Origin: Pseudomonas grimontii
GTDB lineage: Bacteria > Pseudomonadota > Gammaproteobacteria > Pseudomonadales > Pseudomonadaceae
Direction: 5' to 3'
DNA: 64,000 bases
NCBI RefSeq assembly: GCF_007858185.1
Contig: NZ_VFES01000001.1
Span: forward strand, 1 to 64,000
Position 1 is the first letter of the stretch. Every line of letters begins with the position of its first letter. Below are positions 43,819 through 53,187 of this stretch, piece after piece. The translations under genes were made by a program, and so were the position numbers. The notes beneath the pieces were generated by a model. That model did no database searches and was not told the DNA's origin. It saw only the letters and a program-made list of their open reading frames with translations.

Positions 43819-45173
43819 GTGCAGAGCTGCAAGCCCGTCTCCAGGCCTGGCAGCAGCGTCAGGCCCAGTCACTGGCCAGCTTTGCGCCGGTGACGATGCG
43901 CGGCCGAATCCAGCGCGTCAACGGCATGCTGCTGCAGTGCCGGTTGCCCCAGGCGCGTATCGGTGACTTGTGTCAGGTGGAAAAAAAACCGGGCGACTAC
44001 ATGCTCGCCGAGATCATCGGCTTCGATCAGCAGGACGCGGTGCTCAGTGCCCTGGGTAATTTGGAGGGCGTGGGCGTCGGTGCCGGAGTGGAGCGCCTTG
44101 GGGTATCGCATCGCGTGCAGGTCAGCGAGGCACTGTTGGGTCAGGTGCTGGATGGCTTCGGACGATCGATTACGGGGCAGGGCGTGAGTGCGTTTGTCGA
44201 GGCTGACCTGCCGGATACCAGCGCGGTGTTGTGTGAAGCACCGTTGCCCACCGATCGGCCGCGGATCAACCGAGCGCTGGCCACAGGCGTGCGTTCGATC
44301 GATGGGTTGCTGACACTCGGCGAGGGTCAGCGTGTGGGTCTGTTCGCCGGCGCCGGCTGCGGCAAGACCACCTTGCTGGCCGAGATCGCTCGTAACGTCG
44401 AGTGCGATGTCATCGTGTTCGGCCTGATCGGCGAGCGGGGGCGGGAGCTGCGTGAGTTTCTCGACCATGAGCTGGATGAACAGCTGCGCGCCAAAGCAGT
44501 GCTGGTGTGTGCCACCTCCGATCGATCCAGCATGGAGCGCGCCCGTGCCGCGTTCACGGCCACCGCCTTGGCGGAAGGGTTTCGGCGCAAGGGGAAACGG
44601 GTATTGCTGTTGATTGACTCCCTGACCCGCTTCGCCAGGGCCCAGCGCGAAATCGGCCTGGCCGCCGGCGAACCCTTGGGGCGCGGAGGTTTGCCGCCGT
44701 CGGTCTACAGCCTGTTACCACGGCTGGTGGAGCGTGCCGGGTTGACGCGTGACGGCGTGATCACGGCGATCTATACGGTGCTGATTGAGCAGGACTCCAT
44801 GAACGATCCGGTAGCCGATGAGGTTCGCTCGCTGCTCGATGGGCATATCGTGCTGTCACGCAAATTGGCCGAGCGTGGGCACTACCCGGCGGTGGATGTG
44901 TTGGCGAGCCTTTCACGGATCTTGAGCAACGTCGCAGAACCTGCGGATATCCAGGCGGGTACGGCGTTGCGACGTTTGTTGTCGGCGTATCAGCAGATTG
45001 AGCTGATGCTCAAGCTGGGGGAGTACCAATCCGGCAGCGATGCCCTGACCGATTTGGCGGTAGACAGTCGTCAGGCGATCGATGGTTTCCTGCGCCAGGA
45101 CCTGCGTGAGCCTACGCCGATGTTGACGACGCTGGAGCAGCTTAAGGATCTGACGTCCCATGTCCCATTCTGA
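43815..45173 (+). CDS. hrcN: T3SS ATPase HrcN/SctN
   Basis: This 452-residue protein is of the FliI/YscN ATPase family. It has Walker A GAGCGKTT at residues 179-186, Walker B LLLIDSLTRFARAQREIGL, and the C-terminal helical domain. It drives chaperone release and substrate unfolding at the export gate. The start is GTG 43815, overlapping the hrpQ stop, and its end overlaps hrpO by 14 bases. Confidence 0.95.
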   Translation: MSAELQARLQAWQQRQAQSLASFAPVTMRGRIQRVNGMLLQCRLPQARIGDLCQVEKKPGDYMLAEIIGFDQQDAVLSALGNLEGVGVGAGVERLGVSHRVQVSEALLGQVLDGFGRSITGQGVSAFVEADLPDTSAVLCEAPLPTDRPRINRALATGVRSIDGLLTLGEGQRVGLFAGAGCGKTTLLAEIARNVECDVIVFGLIGERGRELREFLDHELDEQLRAKAVLVCATSDRSSMERARAAFTATALAEGFRRKGKRVLLLIDSLTRFARAQREIGLAAGEPLGRGGLPPSVYSLLPRLVERAGLTRDGVITAIYTVLIEQDSMNDPVADEVRSLLDGHIVLSRKLAERGHYPAVDVLASLSRILSNVAEPADIQAGTALRRLLSAYQQIELMLKLGEYQSGSDALTDLAVDSRQAIDGFLRQDLREPTPMLTTLEQLKDLTSHVPF

Positions 45174-45588
45174 TGTGCTTCTCGGTGAGGTCGAGACGCT
45201 GCGGCGCCTGCGCAGGCATCGGGCAGACCGGGCCGAGCGCGCGCTGCGTGAGGCGAAGCGCGCCCAGCAGAGCCTGCTCGCACACATCCAGCAGGCAAAG
45301 GATGCGCTTGAGCAGACTCAGCAGGAGGAGGCCCGACAAAGTGCTCAATTGCTCAGCCAGCACCAAGGCCAGGTTTTGACCCTGAAGGCCTTGAACTCCT
45401 GGGGAACGCAGGAGCGCTCCCTATGTGCCAGTACCCAGCGGGAGCTGAACCAGCTGGAGGCATTGCGCAGCCAGCAGGGTGAAAGGGACAGCCGTGTTGG
45501 CAGCGCCCAGAAACAGGTTACCGAGTGCCTCCGGCAGGTGGAAAAACTTCAGGAGTTATCCCTTTTACTTGCTCAGGAGCCGATATGA
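45160..45588 (+). CDS. hrpO: T3SS central stalk protein HrpO/SctO
   Basis: This 142-residue protein is almost entirely a coiled coil rich in R, E, Q and A (LREAKRAQQSLLAHIQQAKDALEQ), typical of the SctO/FliJ family that sits in the ATPase and reaches the export gate. Position between hrcN and hrpP is as in P. syringae. It overlaps both neighbours (14 bases with hrcN, 4 with hrpP). Confidence 0.85.
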   Translation: MSHSDVLLGEVETLRRLRRHRADRAERALREAKRAQQSLLAHIQQAKDALEQTQQEEARQSAQLLSQHQGQVLTLKALNSWGTQERSLCASTQRELNQLEALRSQQGERDSRVGSAQKQVTECLRQVEKLQELSLLLAQEPI

Positions 45589-46046
45589 CCCAGGTTTCAA
45601 ATAAACCCACTGACGGGCCGCGCCGGCGTGAGCCGCAGGATGAGCGTGAGCGGGGGGCCACGGGAGGAGTGTCCATGGAATTCGGGAGATTATTCGCTCA
45701 GCTGTATACAGAAGACGTTGGAGGCACTGGGGCGGGGGCTTCCTTGTCGGGCAAGAAGGCGTCGGCCGGTATAACCCTGATCGAGGCACTTGCCGAACAA
45801 CTGGCGCCTCGTGTACAGGCCGCTTCGCAGTGGCCGTTGCAGGCGGTGTTGTACTTGCCCCGCCTGGGACGGATCAATGCCAGCGTGCGCCGTGAACAGG
45901 GCGCCTGGACGATCGAGCTGGAGGCGGAACAGAACGAGACGGCGCGTTGGCTCAACGGTGTACGCCAACAGTGTGAGGATCGATTCGCAGGAGCGCTGGG
46001 GCTGCCAGTGAGCCTGCGTCTGCGCTGCATCGGTTGCGCATGCTGA
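45585..46046 (+). CDS. hrpP: T3SS substrate-switch protein HrpP/SctP
   Basis: The start is ATG 45585 (MTQVSNKPTDG), overlapping the hrpO stop. The 153-residue protein has a disordered, charged N-terminus (residues 1-45) and a C-terminal T3S4-like domain (VLYLPRLGRINASVRREQGAWTIELEA). Role in the family: pilus/needle length control and substrate switching. Its sequence is poorly conserved in general, so the call rests largely on position. The hrcQ start lies within its end. Confidence 0.8.
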   Translation: MTQVSNKPTDGPRRREPQDERERGATGGVSMEFGRLFAQLYTEDVGGTGAGASLSGKKASAGITLIEALAEQLAPRVQAASQWPLQAVLYLPRLGRINASVRREQGAWTIELEAEQNETARWLNGVRQQCEDRFAGALGLPVSLRLRCIGCAC

Positions 46047-47053
46047 TGCCGCTGCTGACATTTCCCTTGATTAATGGCGATACAGTTGCCGCACGCCGTC
46101 GACTGGGGCGCGGCTTGCGCTTGCCGTTTCAGGTCGCCGGGCAGGACGGCGAGTTGCTGCTTGAGCCCGGGCGTGCCCCTGACGGGGGCCAGGCGGTCTG
46201 CTTTGAGACGGAGTGTGGCGTCCTGGCGTTGGCTGAAGCAGGGCCTTTGCTCAGTCTGTTGGGCGAATGCCCGGTGACCCTGGCCCCGTCCGGCAACGAT
46301 CCTGAATCGTGGTTCTGGGCGTTGTACCAGCACCACATGAGTCCCCAGGTGCGGGCGCTGCTGGGCTATGTGCGCTTGCTGGAAACTGATCGACCCAAGG
46401 GGTTTGGCTGCCGGGTCAACGTAACCCTGGGGTCGTCCCAAATCGAAGGTTACATGTGGCTGGCTCCCGAAAGCTTCCTGGCGTTGTGCGAGGCAGGGCC
46501 CTGGCGCGCCACCGCTGCTGCGTTGCCGGCGTCGTTTCACCTGGCAATTGCCGTGACACTGGGGCGCGTTCCGTTACAGATTGCGCAGGCGCGCAACCTG
46601 CGCACCGGTGATGTGCTGCTACTTGGCCCGAGTTTTTTTTCAGTTCGGGGCAACGGCTACGTGCAGCTTGGCGGGCAGCGGTTGCATGGCTGCATTGACG
46701 ATGACACCGGACCGTTGTGTCTGACGCTTACTTCTATCGAGGACACGTCCGTGGACGAAGATTTTGCAGTACCCCATCACTCGGGGCCTGAGGATGATAA
46801 ACCTGTGGAGGATGTATTTGGCCCTGAGCCATTCGATGAGTTGAGCATGGCGCTGAATGTGCGATGTGGAACGCTGAGTCTTACCCTTGGGGAGTTGCGT
46901 AACCTCTCGCCCGGCACGGTACTGGGTATTGCCGGTTACGCTCCCGGCATGGCGGGTCTTTTTTACGGCGACCGGCCCATTGGCGAGGGGCAATTGGTAG
47001 AAGTTGACGGGCGCCTTGGTTTGCAGTTGTCTCGTGTGCTGTTCGGCCGATGA
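46040..47053 (+). CDS. hrcQ: T3SS cytoplasmic ring protein HrcQ/SctQ, fused form
   Basis: A single frame encodes what P. syringae splits into HrcQA and HrcQB. The start is ATG 46040, with ATG 46046 an alternative; a TTG at 46034 is less likely. The 337-residue protein has an N-terminal SctQ domain (residues about 1-220). An acidic, proline-rich linker follows (SGPEDDKPVEDVFGPEPFDE), and then a C-terminal SpoA/FliN domain (LSMALNVRCGTLSLTLGELRNLSPGTVLGI). Role: sorting platform/C-ring. Confidence 0.9.
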   Translation: MLMPLLTFPLINGDTVAARRRLGRGLRLPFQVAGQDGELLLEPGRAPDGGQAVCFETECGVLALAEAGPLLSLLGECPVTLAPSGNDPESWFWALYQHHMSPQVRALLGYVRLLETDRPKGFGCRVNVTLGSSQIEGYMWLAPESFLALCEAGPWRATAAALPASFHLAIAVTLGRVPLQIAQARNLRTGDVLLLGPSFFSVRGNGYVQLGGQRLHGCIDDDTGPLCLTLTSIEDTSVDEDFAVPHHSGPEDDKPVEDVFGPEPFDELSMALNVRCGTLSLTLGELRNLSPGTVLGIAGYAPGMAGLFYGDRPIGEGQLVEVDGRLGLQLSRVLFGR

Positions 47054-47703
47054 TCCTTCAAGGCTTAGACCCGATAGTTCTGGCGGTCATTCTGGCGACG
47101 CTGTCTTTGCTGCCCATGCTGTTGATCATCTGCACAGCGTTTTTGAAGATTGTCATTGTGCTGATGATTACGCGCAACGCCATCGGTGTGCAGCAGGTAC
47201 CGCCAAGCATGGCCATCAACGCCATAGCGCTGGCGGCCACGCTGTTCATCATGGCACCAGTGGGTTACGAGATCGCCGAGAGCGTCAAGGTCTCGCCCCT
47301 GGACATGAGTAACGTGCAAATGTTTCTGCAGACGGGCAATGAGGCCATCAAACCGTTGCGTGCATTCATGCTGCGCAATGTGGATCCGGATGTACTGACG
47401 CATCTGCTGGATAACACCGCGCGCCTGTGGCCCGAGCAAATGGCGCAGGAGGTGCAACGCGAAGACCTTATCCTGCTGATTCCTGCGTTCGTGTTGTCGC
47501 AATTGCAGGCAGGGTTCGAGATCGGCTTCCTGATCTATATCCCCTTTATCGTGATCGACCTGATTGTCTCCAACCTGCTGCTGGCGCTGGGCATGCAAAT
47601 GGTCTCGCCGATGACCATTTCCCTGCCGCTCAAATTGCTGTTGTTCGTGTTGGTGTCGGGCTGGTCGCGCTTGCTCGACAGCCTGTTCCTTTCCTATCTC
47701 TGA
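47050..47703 (+). CDS. hrcR: T3SS export apparatus protein HrcR/SctR
   Basis: This 217-residue membrane protein of the FliP/SctR family has LPMLLIICTAFLKIVIVLMITRNAIG near the N-terminus, IPAFVLSQLQAGFEIGFLIYIPFIVIDLIVSNLLLALGMQMVSP, and the short C-terminal TM. It starts at ATG 47050 inside the hrcQ stop. Five copies form the core of the export gate. Confidence 0.95.
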   Translation: MILQGLDPIVLAVILATLSLLPMLLIICTAFLKIVIVLMITRNAIGVQQVPPSMAINAIALAATLFIMAPVGYEIAESVKVSPLDMSNVQMFLQTGNEAIKPLRAFMLRNVDPDVLTHLLDNTARLWPEQMAQEVQREDLILLIPAFVLSQLQAGFEIGFLIYIPFIVIDLIVSNLLLALGMQMVSPMTISLPLKLLLFVLVSGWSRLLDSLFLSYL

Positions 47704-47710
47704 GTGGCGT

Positions 47711-47974
47711 ATGGAACCGATCATGCTGTTCAAGCAAGGCATGCTGCTGGTGGTGGTGCTGTCGGCGCCACCGTTGATTGTCGCGGTGTTGGTGGGGGTG
47801 CTGACGTCCCTGGTGCAAGCGCTGATGCAGATACAAGACCAGACGCTACCCTTTGGCATCAAGCTGGTGGCGGTCGGGGTCACACTGATCCTGACCGGGC
47901 GTTGGATTGGCATGGAGTTGATTCAACTGATCAACATGACCTTCGAAATGATCGGCCGATCGGCCCTGAACTGA
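47711..47974 (+). CDS. hrcS: T3SS export apparatus protein HrcS/SctS
   Basis: This 87-residue protein of the FliQ/SctS family has two membrane helices: LFKQGMLLVVVLSAPPLIVAVLVGVLTSLVQALMQIQDQTL, and a second segment after KLVAVGV. It lies 7 bases after hrcR. Confidence 0.94.
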   Translation: MEPIMLFKQGMLLVVVLSAPPLIVAVLVGVLTSLVQALMQIQDQTLPFGIKLVAVGVTLILTGRWIGMELIQLINMTFEMIGRSALN

Positions 47975-47984
47975 GGTCTCGCCT

Positions 47985-48773
47985 GTGCTGCTTTATCTCG
48001 ACTACCTGCCAAGCCTGGTTATCGGCATGGCGCGTATCTACCCCTGTGGGATCCTGGTGGCGGCGTTCTGTTTCCAGCATATACGTGGCATGCCCAGGCA
48101 CGTCCTTGTGATGGTCATGGCACTGATGCCCGCGCCGGGCATTCATGCGGCGTTGGAGGGCCAGGACTACTCCGCGCTGATACTCGGTGCGCTGATACTC
48201 AAGGAGGTGGCATTGGGGTTGCTGCTGGGCGTGTTGTTGGCGATGCCGTTCTGGCTGTTCGAATCGGTGGGCGCGCTGCTGGATAACCAGCGTGGAGCCT
48301 TGGCCGGAGGTCAGCTCAACCCTTCGCTGGGGCCGGATGCGACGCCGATTGGGCATATGTTCAAGCAACTGGCGATTTTTCTGTTGATGGCCACTCTGGG
48401 GTTAGGCGCGTTGACCCAGGTGATCTGGGACAGTTACCTGATCTGGCCGCCCACCGTGTGGTTTCCACTCCCGGCGCCTAACGGCATGAGCGTATTTCTC
48501 GGCCTGCTTGGCGACACCTTCACGCATATGATGCTCTACGCTGCGCCCTTTATCGCGGTGCTGCTGTTGCTGGAATTCGGCATCGCTCTGTTGGGGGTCT
48601 ACAGTCAGCAGCTGCAGGTGAGTACGTTGGCGCCACCGGTCAAGTGCCTGGCAGGGATCGGTATTCTGCTGTTGTACTTTGCGCTGCTGCAGGACCTGAT
48701 CGTTGGTCGTATGGGCCAGTTGAGTGACCTGAAGCATTCGCTGGGTCTTTTATTCAAGGCCCCGATGCCATGA
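47985..48773 (+). CDS. hrcT: T3SS export apparatus protein HrcT/SctT
   Basis: This 262-residue FliR/SctT protein has six hydrophobic segments and the family segments SVGALLDNQRGALAGGQLNPSLGPDATPIG and APPVKCLAGIGILLLYFAL. The start is GTG 47985; its end overlaps the hrcU ATG. It completes the R-S-T gate. Confidence 0.94.
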   Translation: MLLYLDYLPSLVIGMARIYPCGILVAAFCFQHIRGMPRHVLVMVMALMPAPGIHAALEGQDYSALILGALILKEVALGLLLGVLLAMPFWLFESVGALLDNQRGALAGGQLNPSLGPDATPIGHMFKQLAIFLLMATLGLGALTQVIWDSYLIWPPTVWFPLPAPNGMSVFLGLLGDTFTHMMLYAAPFIAVLLLLEFGIALLGVYSQQLQVSTLAPPVKCLAGIGILLLYFALLQDLIVGRMGQLSDLKHSLGLLFKAPMP

Positions 48774-49867
48774 GTGACTCGGGGGAAAAAAAGCACCCGG
48801 CGTCAGCCAAGAAGCTGCGTGACCAGCGCAAGAAAGGCCAGGTCGCTCAAAGTCAGGATGTGGCCAAGTTACTGGTGCTGACAGCCATCAGTGAGATCGC
48901 CTTGTTCACCGCCGATACCAGCTTGCAACGCTTCCAGCAATTGATGGTGCTGCCGATCTCACGCCTGAACCAGCCCTTTGTGCGGGCTCTGGAAGAAGTA
49001 CTGTTTGAAGGGTTAGTGGTGTTTTTCTCATTCGGCCTGCTGATGGCCGGTGTGACGATTGCCACGAAACTGATCGCCAGTTGGATGCAGTTCGGATTGC
49101 TGTTTGCCCCCGAGACACTGAAACTCGATTTCAATCGCCTCAACCCGGTCAACCAATTTAAGCAATTTTTTTCTGCCCAGTCGCTGATGAATCTGTTGAT
49201 GAGCATCGCCAAAGCGTTTCTCTTGGGGCTGATTGTGTACGTAGTGGTCTGGCCCTTTCTTGAGACGTTGATCAACCTGGCAAACAGCGATCTGCAAAGT
49301 TACCTCCAGGCGTTGATTGCGCTGTTCCGCTACCTGCTGCATGCCTGTCTTGGGTTATTACTGGTACTGGCCCTCATCGACTTTACGTTGCAGAAGCACT
49401 TCTTCGCCAAGCGCATGCGCATGACCCAGGTTGAACTCGTCAAAGAGTACAAGGACATGGAGGGCGACCCGCATGTGAAGGGCCAGCGCCGCGCGTTGGC
49501 GCATCAGTTGGCCCAGGAAGAACCGAAGGTCAAACTGCGCAAGCTGGAGGAGGCCGATATGCTGGTGGTCAACCCGACCCACTTTGCTGTCGCCCTGTAT
49601 TACCGCCCCGGCGAGACGCCGCTTCCGCTGCTGGTCAGCAAAGGCACGGACGACGACGCCCGCCAGTTGATTGCGCAGGCGAAGGCCGCCGAGGTGCCGG
49701 TCATCCAATGCGTGTGGCTGGCCCGCTTGCTCTATACCAAAGCGTTGGGCACAAGCATTCCTCGCGAAACCCTGCAGGCTGTGGCTCTGATCTACCGCAC
49801 CTTGCGTGAGCTCGATGATGAGGCCAAGCGCGAGACTCTGGAGTTGCCGGAGTTGGAGCGGCGCTGA
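48770..49867 (+). CDS. hrcU: T3SS export apparatus switch protein HrcU/SctU
   Basis: This 365-residue FlhB/SctU protein has four membrane segments in the first 210 residues, then a cytoplasmic autoprotease domain with the self-cleaving motif N268-P-T-H271 (VVNPTHFAVALYY). Cleavage there sets substrate specificity. Last gene of the rightward operon: its stop (49867) directly abuts the stop of convergent hrpV (49868), leaving no intergenic space. Confidence 0.95.
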   Translation: MSDSGEKKHPASAKKLRDQRKKGQVAQSQDVAKLLVLTAISEIALFTADTSLQRFQQLMVLPISRLNQPFVRALEEVLFEGLVVFFSFGLLMAGVTIATKLIASWMQFGLLFAPETLKLDFNRLNPVNQFKQFFSAQSLMNLLMSIAKAFLLGLIVYVVVWPFLETLINLANSDLQSYLQALIALFRYLLHACLGLLLVLALIDFTLQKHFFAKRMRMTQVELVKEYKDMEGDPHVKGQRRALAHQLAQEEPKVKLRKLEEADMLVVNPTHFAVALYYRPGETPLPLLVSKGTDDDARQLIAQAKAAEVPVIQCVWLARLLYTKALGTSIPRETLQAVALIYRTLRELDDEAKRETLELPELERR

Positions 49868-50233
49868 TCAACAGCTGGCGCGTGCGTCCAGGGCTTCGAG
49901 ATTGGCCAGCGACAGCATCCGGCTGAGGGTTCTGTCGAGCGCTTCGTGCGATGCCGACAGCGCGTGCCAGATCACCAGGGCATTCTGAGCGTCGAGGTAG
50001 ATAAAACAGCCGTCGAATAGCACGGCCAGCTCAAAGCGTCGTTCCAACACCCGCCGCAATTGCCCGGCTTGCAACGCTTCACGGGCGATGTGCAAGGCCA
50101 GGCCCGGACGCTTGCCGGCGTGCAGTGCACAGGCCTTGATACCAGGAGCGAGTGTCAGGTGAGCGGCAGCGCCACTCACCAGATTGTCCAGAAATACCTG
50201 GCGTTGATTGTCGGGCATTTCCTGGAGGCTCAT
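49868..50233 (-). CDS. hrpV: Negative regulator HrpV
   Basis: The start is ATG 50233, overlapping the hrpT stop; the longer frame to 50416 is inside hrpT. The 121-residue protein matches P. syringae HrpV in size and location, and in features such as RQVFLDNLV and the FELAVLFDGCFIYLD segment. Family knowledge: HrpV binds HrpS and blocks its activation of hrpL; HrpG relieves this. Low sequence conservation, so part of the call is from gene order. Confidence 0.8.
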   Translation of the reverse strand: MSLQEMPDNQRQVFLDNLVSGAAAHLTLAPGIKACALHAGKRPGLALHIAREALQAGQLRRVLERRFELAVLFDGCFIYLDAQNALVIWHALSASHEALDRTLSRMLSLANLEALDARASC

Positions 50234-50433
50234 CGTTCCAGCGATATAGTCTGGTAGTCTGCCCGTTCCCCGGATGGGCCAGGCTCGGCGCGCATCTGCG
50301 GTGGCCACCAGATCACCATTTTGTCTTTGCTCGATTGCGGGCGTGAGCAGGAATCGCCCTTGCAGGTAGGTGTGCAGCCGGCGACGAGCAGTGCCGTACC
50401 GATCAGGGTGACGCACAGTAAGCGGTGTTTCAT
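50230..50433 (-). CDS. hrpT: T3SS lipoprotein HrpT
   Basis: This 67-residue lipoprotein has signal peptide MKHRLLCVTLIGTALLVAGC with lipidated C20, and is the same size as HrpT of P. syringae. Proposed role in the family: outer-membrane lipoprotein helping the secretin HrcC. It overlaps hrcC by 4 bases and hrpV by 4. Confidence 0.85.
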   Translation of the reverse strand: MKHRLLCVTLIGTALLVAGCTPTCKGDSCSRPQSSKDKMVIWWPPQMRAEPGPSGERADYQTISLER

Positions 50434-52523
50434 GGCGTGGCCTTCTGAGTTGGAGTAATCAAGGAGGGACGGGGCACGCTGAGGTGTTCATCCTTCACCA
50501 CCGGGCGCATGGCGATAAATACCTCGGCTTCTTCACCCGGCTTGAGCCAGGCATGCGGCCACACGCTGACGGCCAGGGTCTGCGAGTTGCTGCATTCCTT
50601 TTCATCGATACGCACGTGGCGGTTGAAGTTGTTGCGCAGTACCACCACTGCCACGTTGAACTCAGGGCCCGCATACCATTGGCTGCGCTCGGTGTTCAGC
50701 GCGAGCAAGTCGCGGGTACTGCACAATGTGTCCAGCCCCAGAGGTATCGGCGCCTCCTTGAAGGCCTTGGGCACTTGCCCGCTGACCAGGTGCGCCAGGG
50801 TACTGATGATATTGCTGCGCTTGATCTCGGGTTCGTGAGCGCTGAAGCGCCGCGCCAATGGTGCGAGGGCTGCCTGCAGTTCGGCCTGTTCGGCTTGGGG
50901 CAGGTAGCGTGATGGGTCTGCTTGATCACCAATGACGCGCGGGGTGAGGATGAACAGGCGTTCACGCCGATTGTTCTGCCGTTCGGTCGAGGAGAAAAGC
51001 ATATTGCCGAGCAGCGGGATATCACCCAGCAGAGGCACCTTGTTGCGCTTGTCGCTGCTTTCGGTGACGTGAAAACCACCGACCACCAACGAACGCTTTT
51101 CCGCCATGACCGCCTGCGTGCTGACCTTGCCCCGGCGTACATCAAGATTGCCGGGGGTGAGGTTGGTTTCGTCGAAGTTGCCATCCTCAATATCCACCGC
51201 CAGATGAATCTGATGGCTGCCACGGCTGGTGATGACTCGCGGGACAACCTGGAAACTGGTGCCCACGGTGACCGGTAAAATCGTTGCATTTTCCCGGCCG
51301 GGCGTCAGGTATTGGGTGCGGTTGAAGTCGATGACTGCCGGTTGGTTTTCCAGCGTGAGTACGGAGGGGTTGGAGACCATGCTCGCGAGTCCCTGCGCTT
51401 CCAGTGCGCGTATATCCGCGTAGAAACGCTCGCGGTTTTCAATCGATACCTGCGACGAGGTACCCGGTGCCATATTGACGCCGCCGCGGAACCGGCTGTT
51501 TTGAAACCCCCAATTCACCCCAAACTCGCGTAATTGCGTGCGCTCGATATCGAGAATGATCGCGTCGATTTCCACCAGCTTGCGCGCGACATCGAGTTGA
51601 GTGATCAGGTCGCGGTACATGGCCTGACGGTCCGGCAGGTCATAGATCAGTACAGCGTTATTGCGCACATCGGCTTCGACGCGAATCCTGTTGGTCGAGG
51701 TCGGAGCTCGCGGGGTGATTGTGTGAGGCGCGTCCATCTGCCCGGCGTTAGCGTTTGCACCCAGCATCTGCCCCAGTAAAGGGGTGTTCAATCGGGAGGA
51801 GGGCGGCATGAGGGGCGCGGGATTTGACGTGGAGCGTTGGTTCAGCCTGTCGAGGGTCGAGTTGGCGCGCGGCTCCAGCAACCCTTGTAGAATGCTGGCC
51901 ACGCCCGGAATCGTGAGCTTCTCGCCGCGATAATCCACTTGGCGGTCCGTTGCATTGGCGAACTTAAGCGGGAAACTCAGCACACTCTGTTTTTCATCCA
52001 ATGAGCGGCGCTGGCTGCTGAACTGTTTGATCTGTTCGATATAGTGTCGAGGGCCCGAAACGAGCACAACACCGTCCTCGGGCAACTCACCCCAACCGAA
52101 GCGGCTATCGAGCAGGCCAATATCGGTGAGAGCATGCTTAAGGTCGGCAATCGTCTCGGAAGAGACTTCCAGGCGCGCCGACTCTTGCTGGTCCAGGGTG
52201 CTGATATAGAGGGTGTTGCTGTACAGGTACCACTGGAAACGGTGTTCTACCCCCAGCCTGTCGAGCAATGACTGCGGGGTACTGGCGCGTATCTTGCCAT
52301 TGACGCTGCCCTCCAGTGGGCCTTCGATTTGTAGTTGGGTACCAAAGGTATGGGCGAAGTCTTCGAGCACTTCGCGCAGGGACTTATTTTCGGCTTCATA
52401 GGCAAAGGCCGTGTTTTTCCATTCGGCGGGGATGGCTGCCCAAGCCTTTGGCGGCGGCGCCAGCAAAAAAGGTAGGGCCAGCAGACAGCACAAGCCGGTG
52501 CGTGCGTAGATGTTGTTATTCAT
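50430..52523 (-). CDS. hrcC: T3SS outer-membrane secretin HrcC/SctC
   Basis: This 697-residue secretin has a signal peptide ending AWA-AI (residue about 30). N0/N1 domains (FGTQLQIEGPLEGSVNGKIRA, then LVSGPRHYIEQI) precede the C-terminal secretin core with ALEAQGLASMVSNPSVLTLENQPAVI and the VPLLGDIPLLGNMLFSS strand. It forms the outer-membrane ring. It is the third gene of hrpF-hrpG-hrcC-hrpT-hrpV. Confidence 0.95.
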   Translation of the reverse strand: MNNNIYARTGLCCLLALPFLLAPPPKAWAAIPAEWKNTAFAYEAENKSLREVLEDFAHTFGTQLQIEGPLEGSVNGKIRASTPQSLLDRLGVEHRFQWYLYSNTLYISTLDQQESARLEVSSETIADLKHALTDIGLLDSRFGWGELPEDGVVLVSGPRHYIEQIKQFSSQRRSLDEKQSVLSFPLKFANATDRQVDYRGEKLTIPGVASILQGLLEPRANSTLDRLNQRSTSNPAPLMPPSSRLNTPLLGQMLGANANAGQMDAPHTITPRAPTSTNRIRVEADVRNNAVLIYDLPDRQAMYRDLITQLDVARKLVEIDAIILDIERTQLREFGVNWGFQNSRFRGGVNMAPGTSSQVSIENRERFYADIRALEAQGLASMVSNPSVLTLENQPAVIDFNRTQYLTPGRENATILPVTVGTSFQVVPRVITSRGSHQIHLAVDIEDGNFDETNLTPGNLDVRRGKVSTQAVMAEKRSLVVGGFHVTESSDKRNKVPLLGDIPLLGNMLFSSTERQNNRRERLFILTPRVIGDQADPSRYLPQAEQAELQAALAPLARRFSAHEPEIKRSNIISTLAHLVSGQVPKAFKEAPIPLGLDTLCSTRDLLALNTERSQWYAGPEFNVAVVVLRNNFNRHVRIDEKECSNSQTLAVSVWPHAWLKPGEEAEVFIAMRPVVKDEHLSVPRPSLITPTQKATP

Positions 52524-52538
52524 GGCGAATTCTCGAAT

Positions 52539-52946
52539 TCAGTGCGTCAGCGTCCGCAACGATTTAATGCTGCGCGGGGGCACAGTCGTGGTGAGGCGCG
52601 CGGATACGCTGCGCCAGGTATCACGTTGGTTGAGCAAGCTCTCCAGGGCGGCGAGCACGGTTGGCTGGCTGCACTGGCCTGGCAGGCGTTGGAGCAGCCA
52701 CAGTTGCCCGCTTGCGGGCGCTTGCGCCAGCGCGCCCTGGTAGTGCTCAAGGCTTGACTGGCCCAGACGCAGCCAAGTGTGCAACGTGCGTATATCAGGG
52801 GGGGAACGGGTCAACTGGACGCGCAGCAACACATCCTGCGCGCTGGACTGGACATTGATTTCGTCGTCTGTTTCAAACAGCGTGGTGAGTTGATCACATC
52901 CGCTTGAACAGCCGGCTATTTGCTCGTGCCAGTCACTGAATCCCAT
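52539..52946 (-). CDS. hrpG: T3SS regulatory chaperone-like protein HrpG
   Basis: This 135-residue soluble protein lies between hrpF and hrcC, as in P. syringae, where HrpG is a chaperone-like protein that binds HrpV and frees HrpS. It overlaps hrpF by 14 bases. No catalytic motif; the call is from size, position and the short MGFSDWHEQ start. Moderate confidence. Confidence 0.75.
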   Translation of the reverse strand: MGFSDWHEQIAGCSSGCDQLTTLFETDDEINVQSSAQDVLLRVQLTRSPPDIRTLHTWLRLGQSSLEHYQGALAQAPASGQLWLLQRLPGQCSQPTVLAALESLLNQRDTWRSVSARLTTTVPPRSIKSLRTLTH

Positions 52947-53151
52947 CGATGACCACTTTGACTCTTTCGTTCAGAAAGTGTGTGAGGGTCGAAGTGGCAG
53001 TCATGCCGGAAGAGAGCTTGAGCTTTTCTTCGAATAAAGCGCTCATGGCCTCTTCGTGGTTTTGAGAGTCTACGCGGTTCTGTTCGAAGTGTTTTACGGT
53101 CCTGTCCAGTTGGCTGTAGAGCCTTGCTTGCAGGCGAGGGTCAAAAGTCAT
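52933..53151 (-). CDS. hrpF: T3SS protein HrpF (needle co-chaperone family)
   Basis: This 72-residue protein, mostly helical, is the same size as P. syringae HrpF. It is the first gene of the secretin operon, directly behind a hrp box. The family includes co-chaperones of the pilin HrpA. No membrane segment or signal is present. Confidence 0.8.
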   Translation of the reverse strand: MTFDPRLQARLYSQLDRTVKHFEQNRVDSQNHEEAMSALFEEKLKLSSGMTATSTLTHFLNERVKVVIDGIQ

Positions 53152-53187
53152 CGGTAGGTGTCTCCAGTTCCAGTGATTGATTCCTCT

